Part shown: positions 30,679 through 38,252 of the stretch, one piece after another | Layout: each line of letters starts with the position of its first letter | Numbering within the stretch: the stretch's first letter is position 1 | Assembly (NCBI RefSeq): GCF_019112525.1 | Contig: NZ_CP077800.1 | Coordinates: 1,240,001-1,304,000, forward strand | Source of the DNA: Modestobacter sp. L9-4 | GTDB lineage: Bacteria; Actinomycetota; Actinomycetes; Mycobacteriales; Geodermatophilaceae | Direction: 5' to 3' | Length of the DNA stretch: 64,000 nucleotides | Notes under the pieces: model-generated | Databases searched by the model: none | What the model saw: only the letters and a program-made list of their open reading frames with translations | What the model was told of the DNA's origin: nothing | Position numbers and translations under genes: made by a program

Positions 30679-30769
30679 GCGTGTCCGGACCTGCACCGAG
30701 GTCGTCGTCGCGGTGCCCACGCGGCCGCCGGCAGGGCACCGTCAGCCCGCCCCGTAGCCTCGGTCTGCC

Positions 30770-31435
30770 ATGCGCATCGACCGGGCCGGCTGGCCCTTCC
30801 TCGCCGTCCCCCTGGGCTCCGCGGCGGCCACCGCCGCCCTCGGCCAGGGTGCCGGCGTCCGCTGGGTCCGGCTGCTCGCCTGGCCGTCCCTGGCGCTGTC
30901 GGCCTACATGGCCCTCTTCTTCCGCGACCCGCAGCGGCAGGCGGACTCCGTCGCACCGGCCCGGGACGACGTGGTCTCCCCCGCCGACGGCGTGGTCATG
31001 GTCGCCGGCGAGCCGCAGCCCGGCGTGGCCCCCGAGGGCGACTGGCAGCAGGTCAGCGTCTTCCTCTCCGTCGTCGACGTGCACGTGAACCGGGCGCCCT
31101 ACGGCGGCCAGGTCACCCGCTCCACCTACGCCCCCGGCAGCTTCCTGGCCGCCTACCGGGCCGAGAGCGCGCACCGCAACGAGCGCAGCGAGCTGTGGGT
31201 GGTCGACGGCGAGCGCACGGTGGTCTTCCGCCAGATCGTCGGCGTGCTCGCCCGCCGGATCGTCACCCGCGTCGTCCCGGGCCAGCAGGTGGCCACCGGC
31301 GAGCGGATCGGGCTGATGAAGTTCGGCTCCCGGATGGACGTCTTCGTGCCGCCGGAGTGCACCGTCCTGGTCACGAAGGGGCAGCGGGTGCGAGGCGGCG
31401 AGACCGTCATCGCCCGCTGGTCCCCGCCCAGCTGA
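30770..31435 (+). CDS. psd: Phosphatidylserine decarboxylase
   Basis: A 221-aa membrane-associated pyruvoyl enzyme making phosphatidylethanolamine. The self-cleavage motif is LMKFGSRMDVF (~residue 182): cleavage before Ser yields the pyruvoyl group. VVSPADGVV and VFLSVVDVHVNRAP are conserved. The length fits the short PSD-A class that works with pssA, which follows 12 nt later. The ATG at 30770 is preceded by TAGCCT (30755-30760) 9 nt upstream and lacks a Shine-Dalgarno, so translation may be leaderless. Confidence 0.95.
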   Translation: MRIDRAGWPFLAVPLGSAAATAALGQGAGVRWVRLLAWPSLALSAYMALFFRDPQRQADSVAPARDDVVSPADGVVMVAGEPQPGVAPEGDWQQVSVFLSVVDVHVNRAPYGGQVTRSTYAPGSFLAAYRAESAHRNERSELWVVDGERTVVFRQIVGVLARRIVTRVVPGQQVATGERIGLMKFGSRMDVFVPPECTVLVTKGQRVRGGETVIARWSPPS

Positions 31436-31447
31436 GGGGCGGAGGAG

Positions 31448-32245
31448 ATGCCGGGCAGGCGCACCAACACGGTCGAGTTCGTCCGTGGGTCGGTGCGCGG
31501 CGGGCGACGGCGGGCACGCTCGTGGCTGCCCAGCATGTTCACCCTCGCCAACATGATGTGCGGGTTCGGCGCGATCCTGGTCGCCTTCCGCGGCGAGTAC
31601 CGGCTGGCCTGCGCGCTCATCGCGCTGTCGGTCGTGTTCGACATCGCCGACGGCGCGGTGGCCCGGCTGGTGGGGGCGGTCTCCCCGTTCGGGCTGCAGT
31701 TCGACTCCCTGGCCGACCTGGTCTCCTTCGGGCTGGCGCCGGCGCTGCTGGTGTTCGCACTGTTCTCCGACGGCCGCGACTCCCTCGACGCGCTGGGCTG
31801 GATCGCCTGCTTCATCTGGGTGGCCTGCGCGGCGATCCGGCTGGCCCGGTTCAACACCACCATCGACCCGACCGCCGACAAGCGGTACTTCACCGGCCTG
31901 CCCTCCCCCGGCGCCGCCGGCGTCGTGCTGGCCAGCGTGTTCGCCTTCGCCGACCTGATGGAGGGCCGCGACCGGCTGTGGGTCCTGCTGGTCGTCCTGC
32001 TGCCGGCGCTGCTGATGATCAGCAACGTCCGCTACCGGTCGTTCCGGTCGCTGGTCAGCCCGAAGAGCGGGCGCCCCTACGGCCTGGCCCTCACCGTGCT
32101 GGTCGTCGTCGTCGGCCTGGTCGTCGTCCCCACCGTCGCCTGCTGCGTGGTCGCCTACAGCTATCTGCTCTCCCCGCTGTTCATCCCCCTGCTGAGCCCG
32201 CTGACCCGGCTGGTCCCGGCCCGCGTGAAGGAGCTGCTGTCGTGA
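31448..32245 (+). CDS. pssA: CDP-diacylglycerol-serine O-phosphatidyltransferase
   Basis: A 265-aa integral membrane enzyme making phosphatidylserine. The CDP-alcohol phosphotransferase signature is complete: DIADGAVARLVGAVSPFG then LQFDSLADLVSFG (pattern DGxxAR-x8-Gx3Dx3D). About seven membrane helices are visible. GGAGGAG precedes the ATG. Operon psd-pssA-GNAT; its stop overlaps the next gene as GTGA. Confidence 0.95.
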   Translation: MPGRRTNTVEFVRGSVRGGRRRARSWLPSMFTLANMMCGFGAILVAFRGEYRLACALIALSVVFDIADGAVARLVGAVSPFGLQFDSLADLVSFGLAPALLVFALFSDGRDSLDALGWIACFIWVACAAIRLARFNTTIDPTADKRYFTGLPSPGAAGVVLASVFAFADLMEGRDRLWVLLVVLLPALLMISNVRYRSFRSLVSPKSGRPYGLALTVLVVVVGLVVVPTVACCVVAYSYLLSPLFIPLLSPLTRLVPARVKELLS

Positions 32246-32724
32246 GCGTCCGCCCGGTCCGGCCCGACGACGTCCCGGCGGTGTGCCGGCTGGTGCGCGA
32301 GCTGGCCGCCTACGAGCGGGCCGAGCACGAGGCGCTGATGACCGACGAGCAGCTGCACACCGCGCTGTTCGGCGACGCGCCGGCCCTGTTCGGGCACGTC
32401 GCGGAGACCCCGGACGGCGAGGTCGCCGGCTTCGCGCTGTGGTTCCTCACCTTCTCCACCTGGCGTGGCACCCACGGCATCCACCTCGAGGACCTGTTCG
32501 TCTCCCCCGGCCACCGGGGCACGGGCCTCGGCCGGGAGCTGCTGCGCACGCTGGCCCAGGAGTGCGTCGACCGCGGGTACGCCCGGCTGGAGTGGTCGGT
32601 GCTGGACTGGAACACCCCGTCGATCGAGTTCTACAGAGCAGCAGGCGCGCTGCCGATGGACGGGTGGTCGGTCTTCCGGCTGACCGATGACGCACTGACC
32701 CGGTTCGCCGCCGACCGACGGTGA
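32242..32724 (+). CDS. GNAT N-acetyltransferase, diamine-acetyltransferase-like
   Basis: A 160-aa GNAT. The acetyl-CoA loop is VSPGHRGTGLGRELL; LEDLFVSP, WSVLDWNTPSIEFYRAAGA and the early RELAAYERAEHE match the spermidine/thialysine acetyltransferase (SSAT-like) branch. The substrate is inferred to be an amine only by resemblance. The GTG start overlaps the pssA stop, so it is translationally coupled, although a link to lipid synthesis is not obvious. Confidence 0.85.
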   Translation: MSVRPVRPDDVPAVCRLVRELAAYERAEHEALMTDEQLHTALFGDAPALFGHVAETPDGEVAGFALWFLTFSTWRGTHGIHLEDLFVSPGHRGTGLGRELLRTLAQECVDRGYARLEWSVLDWNTPSIEFYRAAGALPMDGWSVFRLTDDALTRFAADRR

Positions 32725-32749
32725 CCCACCCCACGATGAGGAGAACGGC

Positions 32750-33532
32750 GTGAGCACCGAGCGCGGCGAGTCCCAGTGCTGGCTCAGCGACATGGACGGC
32801 GTCCTCGTGCACGAGGGCAACGCGCTCCCCGGCGCCGCGGAGTTCCTCGCCCGGCTGGTCGAGCGCAACCGCCGCTTCCTGGTGCTGACCAACAACTCGA
32901 TCTTCACCCCGCGCGACCTCTCCGCCCGACTGGCCCGCAGCGGCCTGGACGTGCCGGAGGAGTCGATCTGGACCTCCGCGCTGGCGACGGCGGACTTCCT
33001 GGCCTCCCAGCTGCCCGGCGGCTCGGCCTACGTCATCGGCGAGGCCGGGCTGACCACGGCGCTGCACGAGGCCGGGTACACCCTCACCGACACCGCGCCG
33101 GACTACGTGGTGCTCGGGGAGACCCGCACGTACTCCTTCGAGGCCATCACCCAGGCCATCCGGCTGGTCGGTGCCGGCGCCCGCTTCATCGCCACCAACC
33201 CCGACGTCACCGGTCCCTCACCGGAGGGCCCGCTGCCGGCCACCGGGTCGGTCGCGGCGATGATCACCAAGGCCACGGGCGCGGAGCCTTACTTCGTCGG
33301 CAAGCCCAACCCGATGATGTTCCGCAGCGCCATGAACCGGATCGAGGCGCACTCGGAGTCGACCACCATGGTCGGCGACCGGATGGACACCGACGTGGTG
33401 GCCGGCATCGAGGCCGGGCTGGAGACCGTCCTGGTGCTCACCGGCTCCACCAAGGCCGAGGACGTCAGCCGCTTCCCGTTCCGCCCCAGCCGGATCCTGC
33501 CCTCGATCGCCGAGGTCATCGACCTGGTGTGA
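32750..33532 (+). CDS. HAD-IIA family sugar/phosphoglycolate phosphatase (NagD-like)
   Basis: A 260-aa HAD phosphatase. Motif I WLSDMDGVLVHEG (nucleophile Asp), motif II VLTNNS, and motif III/IV YFVGKPNPMMF and MVGDRMDTDVVAG are present, with a C2-type cap between. NagD or 2-phosphoglycolate phosphatase-like activity is likely; the substrate is not fixed. GTG 32750 has AGGAGAA upstream. It lies 25 nt after the GNAT gene. Repeat copy 5 starts right after its TGA. Confidence 0.9.
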   Translation: MSTERGESQCWLSDMDGVLVHEGNALPGAAEFLARLVERNRRFLVLTNNSIFTPRDLSARLARSGLDVPEESIWTSALATADFLASQLPGGSAYVIGEAGLTTALHEAGYTLTDTAPDYVVLGETRTYSFEAITQAIRLVGAGARFIATNPDVTGPSPEGPLPATGSVAAMITKATGAEPYFVGKPNPMMFRSAMNRIEAHSESTTMVGDRMDTDVVAGIEAGLETVLVLTGSTKAEDVSRFPFRPSRILPSIAEVIDLV

Positions 33533-33589
33533 GGACCCCCTTGCCCCCCACCACTCGCACGCTCGCGACGGGCTCCGGCACGGGGGCCT
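33533..33589 (+). repeat. Palindromic repeat copy 5, shared by convergent genes
   Basis: It follows the HAD TGA directly and runs into the TAG of the opposite membrane-protein gene. The arms CCCCCTTGC (33536-33544) and GCACGGGGG (33578-33586) pair with one mismatch. It probably terminates transcription from both sides. Confidence 0.8.
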
Positions 33590-34070
33590 AGAGGTCGCTG
33601 TAGGCGAGCCGGGCCTCGGGGGTGGCGAGCAGGTAGAGCACCAGGCCGACCAGCGCCAGGACCGGGACGCCGATCAGCGGGCGGTCGGCCTGGAAAGCCG
33701 CGGTGTAGCCGAGGATGCCCAGGAAGATCTGCAGCGCGACGACCGGGCCGCGGGCCCACGACGACAGCCGCCACAGCCCCCGGGCGGCGGCGGCGAGCAC
33801 CGCAGCGGAGAGACCGACGAAGACCACCTCGGCCAGCGCCCGGCCCAGGCTCTCCGGCGAGCCCGTCACCGACAACACGAGCAGCACGACGGCGAGACCG
33901 CCCAGCGCAACGGCCTCGAGTCCCACCACGAGCGCGGCGCGGCGCACCGAGCCCGGCACCCCCGTCGCCGGTCGCGGCGCACGCGGGGCGGAGGGTGCGG
34001 CCGCGCCCCCGAGGAGACCCTCGGCGCGGGACCGCCGGCGTTCGGGGACGTCGGGCGTCTGACCTGGCAC
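33588..34070 (-). CDS. Four-helix integral membrane protein of unknown function
   Basis: A 160-aa protein with a basic, Pro/Ala-rich N-terminus (PGQTPDVPERRRSRAEGLLG) and four hydrophobic helices (from ~residue 53, 83, 112 and 133), ending LATPEARLAYSDL. I recognise no family. GTG 34070 is 7 nt after a TAACCT box (34083-34078 on the minus strand) without a Shine-Dalgarno: probably leaderless. It is divergent from the diacylglycerol kinase-like gene. Confidence 0.7.
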   Translation of the reverse strand: MPGQTPDVPERRRSRAEGLLGGAAAPSAPRAPRPATGVPGSVRRAALVVGLEAVALGGLAVVLLVLSVTGSPESLGRALAEVVFVGLSAAVLAAAARGLWRLSSWARGPVVALQIFLGILGYTAAFQADRPLIGVPVLALVGLVLYLLATPEARLAYSDL

Positions 34071-34077
34071 GCTGCCG

Positions 34078-34153
34078 AGGTTACGCCGGGGAGCCCCGGT
34101 GCCCGGCCCGTCCGGGAGGCGCTGCCGGCACCGACCCGGGCGCTGGATAGGTT
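34078..34153. promoter_or_regulatory. Divergent pair of leaderless-type -10 boxes
   Basis: Minus strand TAACCT (34083-34078) precedes the GTG at 34070; plus strand TAGGTT (34148-34153) precedes the ATG at 34160. Each leaves only 6-7 nt to the start codon, so transcription should begin at or next to the start codon in both directions. Confidence 0.6.
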
Positions 34154-34159
34154 GGCGGC

Positions 34160-35128
34160 ATGCGTGCGCTGCTGGTGGCGAACCCGGCGGCGACGACCAC
34201 CACCCGCAAGGTGCGCGACGTGCTGGTGCGGGCGCTGTCCAGCGAGCTGCAGGTCGACGTCGCGGAGACCGGGCACCGGGGCCACGCCCGTGACCTGGCC
34301 GCACAGGCAGCCACCGACGGCGTCGACGTCGTGGTGACCCTGGGCGGTGACGGCACCGTCAACGAGGCGGCCAACGGCCTGCTCGCGGCGGGTCCGGGGC
34401 CGCGGGTCCCGATGCTGGCCGTCGTCCCCGGCGGGTCGACCAACGTCTTCTCCCGGGCGCTGGGCCGCTCACGGGACCCGGTGGAGGCGACCGGGGAGAT
34501 CCTCGACTCGCTCCGCGCAGGCCGCACCCGGCTGGTGTCCCTGGGCACCGCCTCCGCGCGCACCGCCTCCGCGCGCACCGACGACGCCGGCTGGACGGAG
34601 CCGCGGTGGTTCGTCTTCGCCGCCGGCCTGGGCTTCGACGCCGACGTGATCTCCCGGGTCGAGTCCCAGCGCGCCCGCGGACGGCGCTCCACCGGGGCGC
34701 TCTACGTCCGGTCGGGGGTCGACGCCTTCCTCCTCGGCCGCGACCGCCGCCGTCCGCCGGTGACGCTCGAGCTGCCCGGCCGCGCCCCGGTCGACGGGCT
34801 CTTCCTGGCACTGGTGTCCAACGTCAGCCCGTGGACCTACCTGGGCGAACGGCCGATCGTGCCCAGCCCCGAGGCCTCCTTCGACAGCGGCCTGGACGTC
34901 TTCGCCATGGGCCGGGTCGGCGTGGTGCGGATGCTGCACCACCTGCGGCAGACCATGGCCGCCCGGCCCGATGCCCGCGGGCGCGGCGTGCACCGCTGGC
35001 ACGACCTCGCCGAGCTGACGCTGACGGCGTCCCGGCCGCAGGGCTGGCAGCTCGACGGCGACCACCTGGGCACCACCACGGGCCTGCGCGTGCGGTCGGT
35101 CCCGGAGGCACTGCGCGTCGTCGTGTAG
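34160..35128 (+). CDS. Diacylglycerol/lipid kinase family protein
   Basis: A 322-aa DAGK catalytic-domain protein. The nucleotide loop is VVTLGGDGTVNEAANG (~residue 58), with VVPGGSTNVFSRALG about 30 residues later, and YLGERPIVPSPEASFDSGLD in the second half. It phosphorylates a lipid such as diacylglycerol, or sphingosine in relatives. A 15-bp tandem duplication (34546-34575) encodes TASARTASAR in a surface loop. Its position beside whiB1 matches the mycobacterial order. Start probably leaderless (TAGGTT box). Confidence 0.9.
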   Translation: MRALLVANPAATTTTRKVRDVLVRALSSELQVDVAETGHRGHARDLAAQAATDGVDVVVTLGGDGTVNEAANGLLAAGPGPRVPMLAVVPGGSTNVFSRALGRSRDPVEATGEILDSLRAGRTRLVSLGTASARTASARTDDAGWTEPRWFVFAAGLGFDADVISRVESQRARGRRSTGALYVRSGVDAFLLGRDRRRPPVTLELPGRAPVDGLFLALVSNVSPWTYLGERPIVPSPEASFDSGLDVFAMGRVGVVRMLHHLRQTMAARPDARGRGVHRWHDLAELTLTASRPQGWQLDGDHLGTTTGLRVRSVPEALRVVV

Positions 35129-35132
35129 CGGG

Positions 35133-35215
35133 AGGACCCCGCTCACCCCTGCCCTGTCCCGAGCCTGCGAGCGACGGGGTCCGCACCGCCGCGGCAGGCC
35201 CTGGAGCGGGGCCGT
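35133..35215 (+). repeat. Palindromic repeat copy 6 (enlarged, diverged core)
   Basis: It starts 5 nt after the DAGK stop with GGACCCC. The outer arms CCCCGCTC (35137-35144) and GAGCGGGG (35204-35211) pair perfectly, but the core is longer and altered: CTGTCCCGAGCCTGCGAGCG is still recognisable. Confidence 0.65.
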
Positions 35216-35258
35216 AGGCGGCGTCACAGCCGACGAGTGGCGAGCGACGCAGCGGCGT

Positions 35259-35328
35259 GGTGAGCTTCCTCACGAGCTCGACCGATCGTGGCGAACTGCT
35301 TGACAGTGCGTCGTCTCGTGAAAGCATC
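35259..35328 (+). promoter_or_regulatory. whiB1 control region: CRP-like palindrome and -35 box
   Basis: GGTGAgcttccTCACG at 35259-35274 fits the CRP/Cmr half-sites GTGA-N6-TCAC. A perfect -35 TTGACA lies at 35300-35305; the matching -10 17-18 bp on is poor (around 35323-35328), which fits an activator-dependent promoter. A second, 5-nt-spaced GTGA/TCAC pair overlaps that -10 (35319-35331). In M. tuberculosis whiB1 is controlled by the cAMP receptor Rv3676. The leader to the ATG would be ~120 nt. Confidence 0.5.
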
Positions 35329-35459
35329 ACAAGCAAGCAACCTGCCCGTAACGAGGCGGGCGGTCGCCGTTCAACGTACCGGGACACCGGTGCGCTGACC
35401 TGCGGGGGCGGTCTGGGGACCGGCGACCGACACCCGACGATACCGAGGAGTACACCGCC

Positions 35460-35711
35460 ATGGACTGGCGCCACCGCGCGCTCTGCCGGGACGAAGACCC
35501 GGAGCTCTTCTTCCCGATCGGGACGACGGGCCCTGCGGTCGTTCAGATCGAGCAGGCCAAGGCGGTGTGCCGTCGCTGCCCGGTCGTGGAGTCGTGCCTC
35601 GAGTGGGCACTGACCTCCGGACAGGACTCCGGCGTCTGGGGCGGCCTCTCCGAGGACGAGCGCCGCGCCCTCAAGCGCCGCACCGCCCGCACCCGGGTCC
35701 GCACCGCCTGA
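35460..35711 (+). CDS. whiB1: Fe-S transcription regulator WhiB1
   Basis: An 83-aa Wbl protein that binds a 4Fe-4S cluster through Cys9, Cys37, Cys40 and Cys46 (CRRCPVVESC). The conserved GVWGGLSEDERRAL turn and a basic C-terminal RRTARTRVRT tail for DNA binding follow. The start MDWRHRALCRDEDPELFFP matches mycobacterial WhiB1 closely; WhiB1 is NO-sensitive and partners the primary sigma factor. It sits next to pdtaS as in mycobacteria. A GAGGAG lies 13 nt before the ATG. Confidence 0.96.
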   Translation: MDWRHRALCRDEDPELFFPIGTTGPAVVQIEQAKAVCRRCPVVESCLEWALTSGQDSGVWGGLSEDERRALKRRTARTRVRTA

Positions 35712-35715
35712 TCAA

Positions 35716-35772
35716 GGACCCCCTCCCTCCCCACCACGCGCTCCGCGCGCGGCGGGTCCCGGGAAGGGGCCG
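35716..35772 (+). repeat. Palindromic repeat copy 7 after whiB1
   Basis: GGACCCCCTCCC at the left and GGGAAGGGGCCG at the right form the outer stem with one mismatch. The core CACCACGCGCTCCGCGCGCGG is a variant of the family core. It begins 4 nt after the whiB1 stop. Confidence 0.75.
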
Positions 35773-35774
35773 AA

Positions 35775-35809
35775 CAGCAGGGCCGCACCCCTCGGGTGCG
35801 GCCCTGCTG
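35775..35809. terminator. Perfect bidirectional terminator between whiB1 and pdtaS
   Basis: CAGCAGGGCCGCACCC (35775-35790) and GGGTGCGGCCCTGCTG (35794-35809) pair over 16 bp around CTC. It lies 4 bp from the pdtaS stop codon on the other strand. Confidence 0.85.
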
Positions 35810-35812
35810 TCG

Positions 35813-37291
35813 TCAGTGGCGGGGGCGGCCGGCGCCGGGGAGGGTGAGGACGGCCTCGGTGCCCGGGCCGCTGGCCGGCGGACCCATCTCGAGCCCGCCG
35901 TGCAGCTCGCTGGTCACCAGCGTGCGCACGATCTGCAGCCCCAGGCCGGTGCTGGCCGCCGGGTCGAAGCCCTCGGGCAGCCCACGCCCGTCGTCGCGCA
36001 CCCGCACGACCAGGTCGTCGCCGTCCCGCTCCGCGCCGAGCAGGATGGTGCCCGGCTCACCGTCGGGGAAGGCGTGCAGGGCGGCGTTCTGCAGCAGCTC
36101 GGTCACCGCCATCACCAGCGGGGTCGCCACCGCCGCGGACAGCTCGCCGAACGCGCCGCTGCGGGTGAACCGGGCCGGGCGCCCGACCGCGGTGACGTCG
36201 CCCAGCATGGGCAGCACCTGGTCCAGCACGTCGTCGACGTCCACCACGTCCTCGCGGCTGCCGGCCAGGGTCTCGTGCACGACCGCGATCGAGGCCACCC
36301 GGCGCACCGACTCCTCCAGCGCGGCGCGGGCCGCGGGCTCGGTCATCCGGCGGGCCTGCAGCCGCAGCAGCGCCGCGACCGTCTGCAGGTTGTTCTTCAC
36401 CCGGTGGTGGATCTCCCGGATGGTGGCGTCCTTGGTCATCAGCGCCCGGTCGCGCCGGCGGACGTCGGTCACGTCGCGCACCAGCACCAGCGCACCGGCC
36501 TCACCGCCGGGTGCCTGCAGCGGCAGCGCGCGGACCAGCATCGTGGCGGCCTCGTTGTCGACGTCCATCGGGTCGGGGAAGCGCCCGGCGACCGCGGCGC
36601 CGATGCTCGCCGCCACCGCCTCCCCCGCGACCTGGTCGGCCGACACCGTCCGGGTCACCTCGCCGAGGTCGGAGCCCACGACGTCGCCGGTCACGCCCAT
36701 CCGGCGGTAGGCCGACAGGGCGTTGGGGCTGGCGTAGACGACCGCGCCGGTGCCGTCGAGCCGCACCAGCCCGTCGCCCACCCGGGGGCTCATCTCGGCG
36801 TCGTCGAGCATCCGCGGCGGGAACGTGCCGGCGGCGACCATCAGCGACAGCTCGGCGGCGATGTCGAGGTAGGTGAGCTCGAGCGCCGACGGGGACCGGG
36901 TCGCGGCCAGGTTGGTGTCCTTGGCCAGCACCGCGACCACCGCGCCGTCGTGCCGCACCGGGATGACCTCGCGCCGCCGCGGGAACGCCCCCGACCAGTC
37001 CGGGTCCCCCTCGGTGATCGGCCGGCCCTCGCGCTGGGCCAGCACCAGCGGCTCGGCGGCCGGCCCGGTCACCTCGCTGCCGATGAGGTCCTCGGGCTGG
37101 CTGGTGGGGGCGGTGAGCGGGCGCACCTGGGCCACGCACCACCAGGCCCCGCTGGCCAGCGGCACCCACAGCGTGAGGTCGGCGAACGCCAGGTCGGCCA
37201 GCAGCTGCCAGTCGGCCACCAGCCGGCGGGCGTGGTCGACCTGGGACGGGCTCGCCGACCCGCGGGTGAGACGTTCCGACAGGCTGCTCAT
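35813..37291 (-). CDS. pdtaS: Sensor histidine kinase PdtaS
   Basis: A 492-aa soluble kinase. Residues ~20-160 form a GAF domain, ~170-285 a PAS domain (VRLDGTGAVVYASPNAL), then HisKA_2/HWE phosphoacceptor helices with REIHHRVKNNLQTVAALLRL (His ~299) and a HATPase domain with N-box ELLQNAALHAF and G-boxes VRDDGRGLPEGF and STGLGLQIVRTL. In mycobacteria PdtaS phosphorylates the ANTAR antiterminator PdtaR and senses Cu/NO or c-di-GMP. No pdtaR is adjacent; a GAF-ANTAR gene lies at 51588-52289. ATG start at 37291. Confidence 0.95.
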   Translation of the reverse strand: MSSLSERLTRGSASPSQVDHARRLVADWQLLADLAFADLTLWVPLASGAWWCVAQVRPLTAPTSQPEDLIGSEVTGPAAEPLVLAQREGRPITEGDPDWSGAFPRRREVIPVRHDGAVVAVLAKDTNLAATRSPSALELTYLDIAAELSLMVAAGTFPPRMLDDAEMSPRVGDGLVRLDGTGAVVYASPNALSAYRRMGVTGDVVGSDLGEVTRTVSADQVAGEAVAASIGAAVAGRFPDPMDVDNEAATMLVRALPLQAPGGEAGALVLVRDVTDVRRRDRALMTKDATIREIHHRVKNNLQTVAALLRLQARRMTEPAARAALEESVRRVASIAVVHETLAGSREDVVDVDDVLDQVLPMLGDVTAVGRPARFTRSGAFGELSAAVATPLVMAVTELLQNAALHAFPDGEPGTILLGAERDGDDLVVRVRDDGRGLPEGFDPAASTGLGLQIVRTLVTSELHGGLEMGPPASGPGTEAVLTLPGAGRPRH

Positions 37292-37377
37292 GGTGCCGCC
37301 GAGCCTACGACCCGCGCCCGGACGCCCACCCGAGCGTGCTCGGGTGCGGGACGGGGAGGGTTCACTACCCTGCGCTG

Positions 37378-37863
37378 GTGCTGACGATCGACCGCGCCGT
37401 CCCGGCGGACTTCCCGCGCATCGCCGAGCTCACCGTCGGCGTCTACGAGGGCGAGGGGCTCGTCTCCCCCGAGTACGTGCCGACCCTCGCCGACGTGGCC
37501 GGCCGCGCCGACCGGGCGGACCTGCTGGTCGCCCGGGACGGCGACGGGCGGATCGTCGGCAGCGTGGCGCTCGTGCTGGCCGGCGACTTCGGCGAGGTCA
37601 CCCGGTCACCGGACGAGGCGGCGTTCCGGATGCTGGCCGTGGACGCCGGCGCCCGCGGGCAGGGGGTCGGCGAGGCGCTGGTGCGCACCTGCCTGGACCG
37701 GGCACGCGCCGCCGGGCGGGCACGCATGGTGCTGTCGACCGGGGAGCTGATGACGGCCGCGCACCGGCTGTACGAGCGGCTGGGCTTCCAGCGGCTGCCG
37801 GAGCGGGACTGGGCACCGCGGCCCGGCATCGACCTGCGGGTCTACGTCCTCGACCTCGGCTGA
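37378..37863 (+). CDS. GNAT N-acetyltransferase
   Basis: A 161-aa GNAT with acetyl-CoA loop DAGARGQGVGEALV (~residue 92) and C-terminal AAHRLYERLGFQRLPERDW, of the RimI-like type. The substrate is unknown. GTG 37378 lies 6 nt after TACCCT (37366-37371) with no Shine-Dalgarno: probable leaderless mRNA. It is divergent from pdtaS. Confidence 0.87.
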   Translation: MLTIDRAVPADFPRIAELTVGVYEGEGLVSPEYVPTLADVAGRADRADLLVARDGDGRIVGSVALVLAGDFGEVTRSPDEAAFRMLAVDAGARGQGVGEALVRTCLDRARAAGRARMVLSTGELMTAAHRLYERLGFQRLPERDWAPRPGIDLRVYVLDLG

Positions 37864-37932
37864 CGACCCACCCGGCAGTCAGGCCCCGCCCACGGGCCCA
37901 CCCCGGGATCGCGAGAGGACCGGGGTCCTCCG

Positions 37933-38154
37933 TCAAGACTGGACGGTGGCGATGAGGTCGCCCTCCTGGAGGACCTCGCCCTCGGTCACGTGCAGCTCCG
38001 CGACGGTGCCGGCCCGCTCGGTGAGCACCGGGATCTCCATCTTCATCGACTCGAGGACCACCAGCGTGTCGCCCGCGGCGACCTCGGTGCCGGGAGCCAC
38101 GAGCACCGTCACCACGCTGGAGACCATCTCGGCGTGGATCTCCTCGACCGCCAC
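37933..38154 (-). CDS. Single-domain biotin/lipoyl carrier protein (TB7.3 type)
   Basis: A 73-aa biotinyl domain. The biotinylated Lys lies in VLESMKMEIPVLTERAGTV. It is closely similar in layout to mycobacterial TB7.3 (Rv3221c), a free-standing biotin carrier also found between pdtaS and the sigH-rshA locus. Start GTG 38154 with GAGGAGG 6-8 nt upstream. Its acyl-CoA carboxylase partner is unclear; the adjacent gene encodes a defective biotin-carboxylase-like protein. Confidence 0.92.
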   Translation of the reverse strand: MAVEEIHAEMVSSVVTVLVAPGTEVAAGDTLVVLESMKMEIPVLTERAGTVAELHVTEGEVLQEGDLIATVQS

Positions 38155-38252
38155 CGGTGCCTCCTCCTCGCCCCGCCCGCCGGAGCCGGCGGACAGCACA
38201 TGAAAGCACGGCCGCACCCGGGCCGGTCCGCCCCTCTGCTGGGCAGGCGCCC

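Noticed and set aside
37911-37924. AGGACCGGGGTCCT palindrome as another repeat copy
   Set aside because: It lacks the conserved core and the long arms, so it may be only a short weak terminator or chance.
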